From: Streptomyces sp. NBC_01294 | Lineage (GTDB): Bacteria; Actinomycetota; Actinomycetes; Streptomycetales; Streptomycetaceae | Direction of reading: 5' to 3' | Length of the DNA: 64,000 nt | Assembly: GCF_035917235.1 (NCBI RefSeq) | Contig: NZ_CP108423.1 | Coordinates: 7,593,501 to 7,657,500 of the forward strand | Shown here: positions 35,914-44,053 of the stretch, in pieces | Layout: each line of letters starts with the position of its first letter | How positions within the stretch are numbered: the first letter of the stretch is position 1 | Position numbers and translations under genes: made by a program | Notes under the pieces: model-generated | The model's database searches: none | Seen by the model: only the letters and a program-made list of their open reading frames with translations | Told to the model about the DNA's origin: nothing

Positions 35914-36648
35914 TCAGGAACCCTCCGCGGCGATCCTGGCCAGCAGAGCCGGCAGGGCGGTCCCGATCGGTTCACGGACGATCTCGGCGGCGAGGGGGTC
36001 GTAGGGGGTCTCCTCCGCGTTCACGATGATCAGCCGGGCCCCCGCCTCCGCGGCCATCCCGGCCAGCGAGGCGGCGGGCTGCACCTGCAGGGTCGACCCG
36101 ACGGCGATGAAGACCTGGCACCCCTTGGCCACGGCCACCGCCTGCGCCAGCACCTCGGGGTCGAGCCGCTGGCCGAACATCACCGTCGCCGCCTTGAGGA
36201 TCCCGCCGCACACCGGGCAGGCGGGATCCGGCTCCCCGGCGGCCACCCGGGCCAGCGCCTCGTCCATGTCCGACCGGGCGTGGCAGGCCGTGCACACCAC
36301 CGAGCGGGCGGTGCCGTGCAGCTCGAACACCTTGCGTGCGGGCATGCCGGCGAGCTGGTGCAGCCCGTCCACGTTCTGGGTGATCACCCGGACCGGTGTG
36401 CCGCCGCGCTCCAGTTCGGCCACGGCCAGGTGCGCGGCGTTCGGCCGCGCCCCGAGCGCGGCGAGTTCGGCGCGCATCAGCCAGGAGCGGCGCCGGACCT
36501 CGGGATCGGCCATGTAGTACGCGTAGGTCACGAGCTTCTCGGCGTCGGGCTCCCGCCGCCACAGGCCCTGTGGCCCCCGGTAGTCCGGGATTCCGGAGTC
36601 GGTGGACATTCCGGCCCCACTGAACACGGCGACGAGCGGCTTTCCCAT
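35914..36648 (-). CDS. NAD-dependent protein deacylase (sirtuin)
   Basis: 244 residues, normal for bacterial Sir2 proteins. NAD-binding GAGMSTDSGIPDYRG (11-25), TQNVDGLH (90-97), catalytic His 111 in FELHG, and a structural Zn site from Cys 119, 122, 144 and 147. The reaction removes acyl groups from lysine with production of nicotinamide and O-acyl-ADP-ribose. The gene is monocistronic, convergent with the VOC gene. The 91-base gap between them carries GCCTCGCCGG-type repeats. Confidence 0.92.
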   Translation of the reverse strand: MGKPLVAVFSGAGMSTDSGIPDYRGPQGLWRREPDAEKLVTYAYYMADPEVRRRSWLMRAELAALGARPNAAHLAVAELERGGTPVRVITQNVDGLHQLAGMPARKVFELHGTARSVVCTACHARSDMDEALARVAAGEPDPACPVCGGILKAATVMFGQRLDPEVLAQAVAVAKGCQVFIAVGSTLQVQPAASLAGMAAEAGARLIIVNAEETPYDPLAAEIVREPIGTALPALLARIAAEGS

Positions 36649-36810
36649 GCGCCGACCCTACGTACGGGCGCCGCCCGCCCGCGACCCGATTTCGGCGGCC
36701 CCGGCCGGCAGGGGCGGGAGGGTCGTTTCTGCGGTGAATCCCGCCCCCCACAGGAGTGAGATCCGGGCCACGCCCTCCCGTGGAAGCGACCCGGCGGGTA
36801 CAAACCGGAC

Positions 36811-37236
36811 ATGATGCTCAAGCCGTACAGACTCGGCGCCCTGCTGCTGGCCCTGCTCGCGCCGCCGGTCATCTTCCCCGCCCCCGCCCTCGCCGCGCCC
36901 GCTGCCACGGCCGAGGGGCATACCGCCGACCAGATCGGCCGCTTCCTCGCCGGCTTCTACGGTGACCACGGCCCCTCCGCGGACGACCGGAAGCACCGCG
37001 TCTCGCAGGTCCTCAAGGACAGGCAGCAGGAGAACGCGGACGCCGACGTCCTGCTCTGCGCCCAGAACAAACCGCACGCCATCGGCATCGGCGCGGTCAC
37101 CGTCGCCCAGTCGGCCAGGGTCGGCTGGGCCACCGTCACCACCCACTGGGCCGCCGGCGACACCGATACCTTCACGGCCTACGTACGCCTCGACTCCCGG
37201 CCCATCCGGGTCGACGACGTGATCTGCGCGGGCTGA
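36811..37236 (+). CDS. Small secreted hypothetical protein
   Basis: 141 residues with a Sec signal peptide (hydrophobic LGALLLALLAPPVIF; probable cleavage after ALA near residue 29). The mature part is about 110 residues, with GADTDTFTAYVRLD-like beta strands and one pair of Cys (DVLLCAQ and DVICAG) that could form a disulfide. I do not recognise the family. TACAAA six bases before the ATG may be a leaderless promoter. Confidence 0.7.
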   Translation: MMLKPYRLGALLLALLAPPVIFPAPALAAPAATAEGHTADQIGRFLAGFYGDHGPSADDRKHRVSQVLKDRQQENADADVLLCAQNKPHAIGIGAVTVAQSARVGWATVTTHWAAGDTDTFTAYVRLDSRPIRVDDVICAG

Positions 37237-37266
37237 CATCCGTACGGTGCTCCCCGGAACGGTCCG

Positions 37267-37272
37267 TAGGGT
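37267..37272 (+). promoter_or_regulatory. Leaderless -10 element
   Basis: TAGGGT six bases before ATG 37279. Confidence 0.6.
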
Positions 37273-37278
37273 GGGCGC

Positions 37279-38217
37279 ATGCCGACGTCGACCGCGACCA
37301 CCACCGTCCTCTACTGCTCCGACCCGCTCAACGAGCGCCGGGTCGACGCCCACTTCGCGGCGGAGGCCCGGCAGTTGCGCGCCGCCGGGGGCGCCGTCCT
37401 GCTCGTCGACCACGACGCGCTGCTCGCCGGGGACCCCGAGCGGGCCGTGGCGCGGGTGCCCGACGGGGCGGGCGCGGTCTGGTACCGCGGCTGGATGGTC
37501 CCCGCCCACCGGTACGCCGAACTGGACGCGGCCCTGCGCCGGCGCGGTGGCGAGCTCGCCGTCACGCCCGACGCCTACCGCCGGGCGCACGAACTCCCCG
37601 GCTGGTACGGGACCTTCGCAGGCCTCACCCCGGTCAGCCGCTGGCTGCCGACGGCGCCGGGGCGGACCCCGGACCCGGGGCGGCTCGCCGCCCTCGCCGC
37701 GGGCCTGCCGCCCGGAGCCGCCGTCGTCAAGGACTACGTGAAGTCCCGCAAGCACGAGTGGGACGAGGCCTGTTACGTGCCAGACCTCGCCGACCGGGCC
37801 GCCCTGCACCGCGTGGTCGCCCGCTTCGTCGAACTCCAGGACGACTTCCTGGCGGGCGGGGTGGTGCTGAGGGCCTTCGAAACCTTCGTCGCGCCGGAGA
37901 CGGCGGCCGCGGAGGTGCGGGTGTGGTGGCGGGACGCGGCGCCGCGGCTGGTCACCGCCCACCCCGACAGCCCGGTCGCCGAGGTCCCGGCGCCGGACCT
38001 CGCACCGGTCCGGGCGGCGGTCGAGGCGCTGGGCTGCCCCTTCGTGACCACCGACCTCGCCCTGCGAGCGGACGGCGTCTGGCGGGTCGTCGAAGTGGGC
38101 GACGGGCAGGTCAGCGACCTCCACCGGGACGTCGATCCCGCCCTGTTCGTCAGCCTCCTGACGGCTTATCGGGCACCGCTGTGCACGCCGTCCGCATCTG
38201 GTACAACACCGGCATGA
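37279..38217 (+). CDS. ATP-grasp domain protein
   Basis: 312 residues. VVKDYVKSRKHEWDEACYV carries the ATP-grasp lysines, and VWRVVEVGDGQVSDL the metal-binding acidic end. It belongs to the small single-domain ATP-grasp proteins that ligate carboxylates to amines or thiols; the substrate is unknown. Leaderless start (TAGGGT six bases upstream). Its stop overlaps the start of a GNAT gene (ATGA at 38214), so ligase and acetyltransferase may act on the same small molecule (inference). Confidence 0.78.
   Translation: MPTSTATTTVLYCSDPLNERRVDAHFAAEARQLRAAGGAVLLVDHDALLAGDPERAVARVPDGAGAVWYRGWMVPAHRYAELDAALRRRGGELAVTPDAYRRAHELPGWYGTFAGLTPVSRWLPTAPGRTPDPGRLAALAAGLPPGAAVVKDYVKSRKHEWDEACYVPDLADRAALHRVVARFVELQDDFLAGGVVLRAFETFVAPETAAAEVRVWWRDAAPRLVTAHPDSPVAEVPAPDLAPVRAAVEALGCPFVTTDLALRADGVWRVVEVGDGQVSDLHRDVDPALFVSLLTAYRAPLCTPSASGTTPA
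38202..38207 (+). promoter_or_regulatory. Possible internal leaderless promoter
   Basis: TACAAC six bases before ATG 38214, inside the end of the ATP-grasp gene. Confidence 0.4.
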
Positions 38218-39080
38218 CGGGATTCGAGATCACCGGCGCGAGCGCCGCCGACATGGACCTGATCCGAGGCTGGGCCGACGAGGAGGGCTGGAATCCGGGG
38301 GATTCGGACCGGTTCGCCTTCGCCGTCGCCGACCCGCAGGGCTTCCTCGTCGGACGGCTCCACGGCGAACCGGTGGCCTGCATCTCCGCCGTGCGGTACG
38401 GCGACGGCTTCGGCTTCATCGGCTTCTACATCGCCCGTCCCGCCTTCCGTGGCCAGGGCTACGGGATCCGGCTGTGGCAGGCCGGGATGGAGCGCCTCGA
38501 CGGGCGGCTCGTCGGCCTGGACGGGGTCGTCGACCAGCAGGACAACTACCGGAAGTCCGGATTCCGCCCGGCCTGGAACAACATCCGCCACGAGGGCGTC
38601 GCCCGGGAGGACGACGCAGACGGGCCCGAGGCCGAGATCGAGGACGAGACCGAGATCGTGGACGCGGCCTCGCTGCCCTTCGGCCTGCTCGCCGCCTACG
38701 ACCGGCGGTTCTTCCCCGAAGCGCGCGACGCCTTCCTGTCCGCCTGGACCGGGCTGCCCGGCCGGACGGCCCTGGCCGCCGTCCGCCACGGCCGGATCGA
38801 GGGCCTCGGGGTGATCCGCCCGTGCAGCGCCGCGCACCGGATCGGCCCGTTGTACGCGGCCACCCCGGCCGTGGCGGCCGCCCTGCTGCGGCGGCTCGCC
38901 GGGCACGCGCCCGGTGGGCTGGTTGCCCTGGACGTGCCGGACGCGAACCCGGAGGCCACCGCGCTGTGCGCCGGCCTGGGCCTGGTCCCGACCTTCGAGA
39001 CCGCCCGGATGTACACCGGCCCGGCCCCGAACCTCGCCCTGGCCGAACTGTTCGGCGTGACCAGCCTCGAACTGGGCTGA
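38214..39080 (+). CDS. GNAT-family N-acetyltransferase (two-domain)
   Basis: 288 residues. The first half has the acetyl-CoA loop in GFIGFYIARPAFRGQGYGIR (motif A, RGQGYG). The second half (from about 150) is a second, GNAT-related domain with AAVRHGRIEGLGVIRP and ALDVPDANPEATALCAGLG. This two-domain layout is common in actinobacterial GNATs. It starts in the last codon of the ATP-grasp gene. The acceptor is unknown. Confidence 0.85.
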   Translation: MTGFEITGASAADMDLIRGWADEEGWNPGDSDRFAFAVADPQGFLVGRLHGEPVACISAVRYGDGFGFIGFYIARPAFRGQGYGIRLWQAGMERLDGRLVGLDGVVDQQDNYRKSGFRPAWNNIRHEGVAREDDADGPEAEIEDETEIVDAASLPFGLLAAYDRRFFPEARDAFLSAWTGLPGRTALAAVRHGRIEGLGVIRPCSAAHRIGPLYAATPAVAAALLRRLAGHAPGGLVALDVPDANPEATALCAGLGLVPTFETARMYTGPAPNLALAELFGVTSLELG

Positions 39081-39158
39081 GAACACCGGCGGTTGGCCCA
39101 CCCGCGGCCTAGACTGCGCGTGGCCCGATCGCCGCCTTGCTGTTCCGGGGGGAACGCC

Positions 39159-39608
39159 ATGCCGTATCTGCTGCTGCTCGTCGCCGCCGTGCTCAGTGTG
39201 CTCGCCTGGGTCAACGACAGCGACGGCCTGGTCACCGCGAGCTGGGTGGCCTGGGGCGTGGGCGTCCTCCTCCTGGTGCTGCGATGGCGGCGCAACCGCC
39301 ACAGGTTCGCCTCGCTGGAGGAGGCCGAGGCGGCGGCCGCCGCCGGGAACCCGCGTGCCCTGCGGGCCCTGGCGCTGCGGCAGAAGCTGCTCGGCGACTT
39401 CACCGAGGCCGAGCGGCTGCTGCGCGCCGCCGTCGAGCGGGGAGACGTGGAGTCGATGTGGGAGATGGGGCGGCTCGTCGAGCAGCGGGACGGGCTGCGG
39501 GAGTCCGAGCCGTGGTTCCGGATGGCCGCCGAGCGCGGGCACTTCTTCGCGAAGCGGTTCTTCCGGCCGGGACATGCCCTGAACATGGACGGCAACAATC
39601 CGCTGTGA
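39159..39608 (+). CDS. Membrane-anchored SEL1/TPR-like small protein
   Basis: 149 residues. Two hydrophobic segments (about 1-18 and 28-42) anchor the N-terminus. The rest is helical repeats: RALRALALRQKLLGDFTEAE, RLLRAAVERGDVESMWEMGR and WFRMAAERGHFFAK, SEL1-like. TAGACT near 39110 is a possible -10, and GGGGGGAAC precedes the ATG. Likely a protein-interaction module at the membrane; partner unknown. Confidence 0.75.
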   Translation: MPYLLLLVAAVLSVLAWVNDSDGLVTASWVAWGVGVLLLVLRWRRNRHRFASLEEAEAAAAAGNPRALRALALRQKLLGDFTEAERLLRAAVERGDVESMWEMGRLVEQRDGLRESEPWFRMAAERGHFFAKRFFRPGHALNMDGNNPL

Positions 39609-39657
39609 GCCGGACGGCGGTCGCACGGCGCCGCCCGGCCCGTCGCGTCATGCCGGG

Positions 39658-40101
39658 TCAGAAGTCGAACAGCACGCCCGTGGTGTTCCGCAGGCCGCAC
39701 GGATTGGCGAAGGTGTAGCTGTAGTTGAGCCGGCGGCCCTCCCACACGCCGTCGGCCGTCACCGTCATCGGGTTCCACTCCCTGGTACACACGGAGTCGG
39801 CGGCCGGGGCCGCGAGCGGATCCAGCTGCGAGCCGTTCGCGAGTAATTCGCCGCACGCGGCGACCGGGTCGGGGTGCGTCCCGCCGGGCGTCGGCGCGCA
39901 GACGAGCGTCACCGCACGCACCACCGTGCCGGTGTCGGCGTCCGCCCCGGCCGTCACGCCGAGCACGAGCGCGGACGGTGCGTACAGGCTCTCCGTACCG
40001 GCAGGGGCGGCGCCGGCCGTGCCGGGCCAGGCCAGTGCGGTGAGCGCGGTGAGCGCCATGGCGGCGGAACCGAGCCCGAGACCCCTTGCGATGGACCGCA
40101 T
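39658..40101 (-). CDS. Subtilisin inhibitor-like (SSI) secreted protease inhibitor
   Basis: 147 residues with a signal peptide (MRSIARGLGLGSAAMALTAL; cleavage after AGA). The mature protein has the SSI hallmarks RAVTLVCAPTPGGTHP, ACGELL, SVCTREWNPMTVTADGVWEG and YTFANPCG, so the four disulfide Cys are kept. The reactive-site loop CTREWNP places Arg at P1, predicting inhibition of trypsin-like rather than subtilisin-like proteases. ATG 40101 follows AAAGGGAG. It has a TTA codon (39844-39846), in keeping with developmental control through bldA. Confidence 0.87.
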   Translation of the reverse strand: MRSIARGLGLGSAAMALTALTALAWPGTAGAAPAGTESLYAPSALVLGVTAGADADTGTVVRAVTLVCAPTPGGTHPDPVAACGELLANGSQLDPLAAPAADSVCTREWNPMTVTADGVWEGRRLNYSYTFANPCGLRNTTGVLFDF

Positions 40102-40523
40102 TTCGAACACTCCCTTTGGGTTGGTGTTTCGGATAGCGGACGGAGTCTTGCCCACCCAGGCCGTGAACGCCCGTTCGCACCCCCATTTCTCGTCACCGAT
40201 CGTGTACGAATGACTGCAGACCGCAGCGGTGCGGGAGGGGCTGACCTGTGGGGGGGCGCGCCGCCGAATCGGCCGAACACCGACCGGGAGACACCCCTGA
40301 AACCTTTGGAACGCGGCCGTGATCTGCCCGGACGGGGCGTGAAACCCCTCCGGGGGCAGGGGCAGGGGCAGGGGCTGCGGCGCCGGGCGATCGAGCCGGC
40401 CGGCGTCCGGGGCTAGAGGGTGTTCGGACGGTCAGACCGGGCTCGATCCGTCATCGGGCACGGCTACGGGGCCCGCGCCTCCCGGGCGGAGGAGCGGGCC
40501 CGGCTGTCGTGGCCGGGGCGGGA
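40102..40523. other. Intergenic region, SSI promoter side
   Basis: 422 bases with no supported gene. The left part must hold the SSI promoter (minus strand). Around 40355-40375 there is a short GGGGCA triplet repeat. Small open frames on the plus strand (for example from 40210) have no ribosome site and are not protein-like. Confidence 0.5.
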
Positions 40524-40985
40524 TCAGCCCGTCGTGGTCAGGCGCGGGGCGTACAGCTCCAGCAGCCGGGTGCGCGTCTGTTGGAGGCGCAGCGCGAGGA
40601 CGCGTCCGACCCAGTGCCCGATCGCGGACCCGAAGGCGGGGTCGGCGTCCATCAGCATGCGTATGGCCGGGGCGTCGAACTCGTACGCGCGCACCGGCGT
40701 CATCGCCGACGCGCCGAGCTGCCACACGTACGGCGGGAACAGCCAGGACCAGCCCACCAGCTCGCCGGGGCCGAGGCTCTCCACGGGGGCCGGCCTGCGG
40801 CCGGCCACGGGTATCTCCAGGGTCACCGTGCCCGAGCGCACGATCCAGAACGAGTCCGCCCGGTTGCCTTCGTCGAATATCCGGGCGTTCTCCGGAAAAT
40901 TGATCTCCCGGGCCTGGGACATCAGCCGTCCACGGTGTTCCGTGGACAGGACGGCAGCGATCTTGATGGGGGAAGGTGTGCTCAC
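40524..40985 (-). CDS. Cyclic-nucleotide-binding-domain protein without HTH
   Basis: 153 residues from GTG 40985 (GGAGG upstream). A single cNMP-like beta roll: ARIFDEGNRADSFWIVRSG, SLGPGELVGWSWLFPPYVW, SAMTPVRAYEFDA. The phosphate-binding cassette is atypical: the usual Glu and Arg positions read GWSWLF and WQLGAS, so cAMP binding is doubtful. The final helix (RVLALRLQQTRTRLLEL) may dimerise. There is no DNA-binding domain. Function unknown. Confidence 0.78.
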   Translation of the reverse strand: MSTPSPIKIAAVLSTEHRGRLMSQAREINFPENARIFDEGNRADSFWIVRSGTVTLEIPVAGRRPAPVESLGPGELVGWSWLFPPYVWQLGASAMTPVRAYEFDAPAIRMLMDADPAFGSAIGHWVGRVLALRLQQTRTRLLELYAPRLTTTG

Positions 40986-41153
40986 GACGGCCTCCGATCA
41001 CGACCCCCCGGGACGATCCTGCTCTCCCCAGTGTCGCCGAAGCCCGGCGATCCCGGTCGGGCCGGACGCGGATTCTTCCGGGGATCCGGCCCGCGACCCG
41101 CCCCGGAGGCCGTCCAGGGCCCGCCGCGCCCTGACCCGGCCCGCCCCGCCCTC

Positions 41154-41456
41154 CTAGTCCTCGGCATTCGCCTCCAGGCAGGCCAGCTCCATCGCGTCCA
41201 GCACCGCCTCGTGGCTGCGCCCGCTCAGCTCGGCGACGTTCTCGATCTGGGCCGTCGCCCACGCGGCCAGGGTCATCACCAGGACCCGGAGCCCGTCGGT
41301 GCCGTGCTCGGCCAGGACGGCGTCGGCGACGACCATGGCCTCCTCGGGGACCTGCTCGGGCGGCTCCAGGCCCGCCAGGCCGCGCAGCATGGTGAGGGTG
41401 CGGCGGGAGATCTCCGGCGTCATCCCCGCCAGCCGCATGTCTTCTTCGTTGTCCAT
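41154..41456 (-). CDS. Small acidic hypothetical protein (100 aa)
   Basis: 100 residues, helical and acidic (MDNEEDMRLAGMTPEISRRT; LEANAED end), no signal peptide. ATG 41456 follows GGAGG. I do not recognise a domain. It lies in the same direction as the cNMP-domain gene, with a 168-base gap before it that holds no gene. Confidence 0.6.
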   Translation of the reverse strand: MDNEEDMRLAGMTPEISRRTLTMLRGLAGLEPPEQVPEEAMVVADAVLAEHGTDGLRVLVMTLAAWATAQIENVAELSGRSHEAVLDAMELACLEANAED

Positions 41457-41594
41457 CCGCCCCGCCCTCCGGTGCCCGTGCCCATCACCTCAGGGCACGG
41501 TAGAGGGGTGCGGCCCGGCGCGGGGCCGTTTCGCCAGGGTGACCCTGCGTGAGCGGGCCCCGACCGGCCGGACCCGGTGAACGCGCCGTCCCGT

Positions 41595-43193
41595 TCACGG
41601 CCCTGCGGAGCCGCGCCGCAGCCGTCCGCGCGTTCGGGTCCTCCCGGTTCGATTCCTTCCGGCGGTGAGCCCGCGGTACCACCCGCTCCCCAGCGCCACG
41701 GCGAGCGCGGCGAGGACCAGGAGGGCCGCGACCAGGAAGGTGGTCCGCATGCCGGCGGCCACGGCCGCGGCGGACGCCCGGGTGACGTCGGTCGTCGCCG
41801 ACGCGCCCGCGAACACGGCGCCCATGACGGACGCACCGGTGACGAGCCCGAGGTTGCGGGAGAGGTTCAGCAGGCCGGACACGACCCCCCGCCGGTCCGG
41901 GAGGACGTCCGCCATGACCGAGGTGTTGTTCGCCGTCTGGAACACCGCGTAGCCGGCGGTGACGACGGCGAGGGGGAGGACGTAGCCGAGGACCCCGAGC
42001 GCCGGCGGCGCCACGGACAGGACGAAGGAGCCGGCCGCCATCGCGACGAGCCCGACGGCCGTCATGCGACGTGCGCCGAACCGGTCCGCGAGGCGACCGG
42101 CCGGCACCCCGCTCACCGCGGCGACCAGGGGGCCGACCGACAGGACGACTCCGACCAGGGCCTCGCCGAGCCCGAGCGTGCGAGAGAGGTAGAACGGACC
42201 GACCACCAGCGTCGCCATCATCACCGTCGAGACGAGCGCGCTCGTGGCGAGGCTCGCACGGAGCACCGGATCGCGGAACATCGCCCGCCGGACCAACGGG
42301 GAGTCCGCTCGCGCCTCGGCGCGCACGAACAGGCCGACTCCGCAGGCGGCGGCCACCAGCAGCGCCACGTTCAGCGGTCCGAAACGGCCGTGTCCGAGGG
42401 TCATGGCGAGCGCGTAGGCCGCCAGGGTCAGCGCGAGGAGCAGCGTGCCCAGGTGGTCGAAGCGGGCCCGGCCGGCTCGGGGCTCCTGCCGGTCTACGGG
42501 CAGATGGCGGTGGGCGAGGGACAGGGCCAGCAGGCCCAGCGGCACGTTGACGAGGAAGAGCGCCCGCCAGCCGAACCCGGCGATCAGGGCGCCGCCCAGC
42601 GACGGACCGAGCGCGGTGCCGACCGAGGACATCGTGCCGAGCAGCCCCATGGCCCTCCCCGTCCTCGCCTTCGGGACCGTCTCGCCCACGAACGCCATGG
42701 TGAGGGCCGTCATGACCGCCGCTCCGAGGCCCTGCGCCGCCCGGGCGCCGATCAGCAGCCAGAGGGTGGGCGCGGCCCCGCACAGGACCGAGGCGCCGGT
42801 GAACAGGGATATGCCGGCCAGGAGCAGCCTTCGGCGGCCGACGAGGTCACCGAGCCGTCCGGCGCCGACGATCAGGGTGGTGATGGCGAGGAGGTAGGCC
42901 AGGACGATCCACTGGACCTCCTGGAAGGACGCGGAGAACGCCTCGGCCAGGGTGGGCAGGCCCACGTGGGCGATGCTCGTGCCGAGCGAGGAGAGCAGGA
43001 CGGAGAGCGACAGACCGGCCAGCGCCCACCGCACCGCGGGAGCCGCCAACGCGGTGGTGATGGTGGCGGCGGCGGCCGGCCCGGCCCGTTCCGCCCGCCC
43101 GACGTCCGGCACGACGGCGCCGGCCCTCCCGTCACCGCGGGCGGGGTGCTGTCCGTACGGGTGCGCGGGTCCGGAATCTCTGCTGGGGCTCAT
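41595..43193 (-). CDS. MFS drug-exporter-like transporter (DHA2/EmrB-like)
   Basis: 532 residues from ATG 43193 with about 14 hydrophobic segments. GRLGDLVGRRRLLLAG is the loop 2-3 motif A, and LLIGARAAQGLGAAVMTALT is the motif C/antiporter region with the conserved Arg. FDHLGTLLLALTLAAYALAM follows the central loop. Such proteins export drugs in exchange for protons. Divergent from an XRE-cupin regulator only 78 bases away, the usual repressor-exporter pairing. The Arg/Gly-rich tail is poorly conserved in type. Confidence 0.86.
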   Translation of the reverse strand: MSPSRDSGPAHPYGQHPARGDGRAGAVVPDVGRAERAGPAAAATITTALAAPAVRWALAGLSLSVLLSSLGTSIAHVGLPTLAEAFSASFQEVQWIVLAYLLAITTLIVGAGRLGDLVGRRRLLLAGISLFTGASVLCGAAPTLWLLIGARAAQGLGAAVMTALTMAFVGETVPKARTGRAMGLLGTMSSVGTALGPSLGGALIAGFGWRALFLVNVPLGLLALSLAHRHLPVDRQEPRAGRARFDHLGTLLLALTLAAYALAMTLGHGRFGPLNVALLVAAACGVGLFVRAEARADSPLVRRAMFRDPVLRASLATSALVSTVMMATLVVGPFYLSRTLGLGEALVGVVLSVGPLVAAVSGVPAGRLADRFGARRMTAVGLVAMAAGSFVLSVAPPALGVLGYVLPLAVVTAGYAVFQTANNTSVMADVLPDRRGVVSGLLNLSRNLGLVTGASVMGAVFAGASATTDVTRASAAAVAAGMRTTFLVAALLVLAALAVALGSGWYRGLTAGRNRTGRTRTRGRLRRGSAGP

Positions 43194-43220
43194 GCGCAGG
43201 AGCGTGGACGTACCAGCGCG

Positions 43221-43229
43221 TTGCGGCAA
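43221..43229. promoter_or_regulatory. Small palindrome in exporter/regulator gap
   Basis: TTGCGGCAA in the 78-base divergent gap, followed by a half-related TTGTTGC at 43234. A candidate site for the XRE-cupin regulator. Confidence 0.4.
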
Positions 43230-43271
43230 ACCTTGTTGCTGTTTCCGGGACGCCGTGGATGGAATGGCCGC

Positions 43272-43868
43272 ATGGACAAGCCATCGGACAAGCCATCTCC
43301 CCACCAAGCGGTCCTCGACGAGGTCGCACCCCGGCTCAAACGGCTGCGCGCTCAGAGCGGCCTCACCCTGGCCGCGCTCTCCGAGGCGACCGGCATCTCG
43401 AAGAGCACTCTGTCCCGGCTGGAGTCCGGGCAGCGCCGCCCCAGCCTGGAACTGCTGCTGCCGCTCGCCGCGGCGTACCGGGTGCCCCTGGACGACCTGG
43501 TCGGCGCTCCCGAGGTGGGGGATCCCCGGGTCCGGCTGACCCCGCGCACCCTGCCGAACGGCGGCACGGCCGTCCCCCTGACCCGCGGCCCGGGCCCCCT
43601 CCAGGCGTACAAGATGCTCATCCCCGACCGGGGCGGCGAGCCGGATCCCCGGACGCACGAGGGCTACGAGTGGCTGTACGTGCTGGAGGGCCGTCTGCGA
43701 CTCGTCCTCGCCGAGCACGACCTGGTCCTCGGCCCCGGCGAGGTGGCCGAGTTCGACACCCGGCTGCCCCACTGGTTCACCAGCGCGGACGGGCGGCCCG
43801 TGGAGATCCTCAGCCTCTTCGGGCGGCAGGGGGAGCGCATGCACATTCGCGCCAAGCCCCGCACGTGA
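43272..43868 (+). CDS. XRE-cupin transcriptional regulator
   Basis: 198 residues. The HTH at about 17-71 reads LKRLRAQSGLTLAALSEATG and SKSTLSRLESGQRRPSL. The cupin at about 115-190 has HEGYEWLYVLEGRLRLVL and PGEVAEFDTRLPHWF with metal-type His/Glu residues. The MFS exporter gene is divergent, so the likely role is ligand-dependent control of the exporter. TGGAAT six bases before the ATG suggests a leaderless message. Confidence 0.87.
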   Translation: MDKPSDKPSPHQAVLDEVAPRLKRLRAQSGLTLAALSEATGISKSTLSRLESGQRRPSLELLLPLAAAYRVPLDDLVGAPEVGDPRVRLTPRTLPNGGTAVPLTRGPGPLQAYKMLIPDRGGEPDPRTHEGYEWLYVLEGRLRLVLAEHDLVLGPGEVAEFDTRLPHWFTSADGRPVEILSLFGRQGERMHIRAKPRT

Positions 43869-43946
43869 GCGTGGCCACGAGCGGAGATACCGGAGCGATT
43901 TGGCATCCGATGCGTCAAGTGGGATGAACCGAGCGCCGAATCGCTC

Positions 43947-43952
43947 TAGGGT
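43947..43952 (+). promoter_or_regulatory. -10 element for the secreted repeat protein
   Basis: TAGGGT. The predicted start falls near 43959, giving a 95-base leader before ATG 44054. A GTG codon stands exactly six bases after this element, opening a small overlapping frame. Confidence 0.5.
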
Positions 43953-44053
43953 GCGCCCGTGAGCATGACGGCGGACTGCTGTTCGGCGGTTTCCGGCCAT
44001 GGTTCACCCGGCCGCGCGACAACGGCCGCACCGCACACCGAACTGGGGGGTTC

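Noticed and set aside
41640..41670. GGTTCGATTCC looks like a tRNA T-loop
   Set aside because: The flanking bases do not form a T-stem or acceptor stem, and it lies within the 3' end of the MFS exporter gene.
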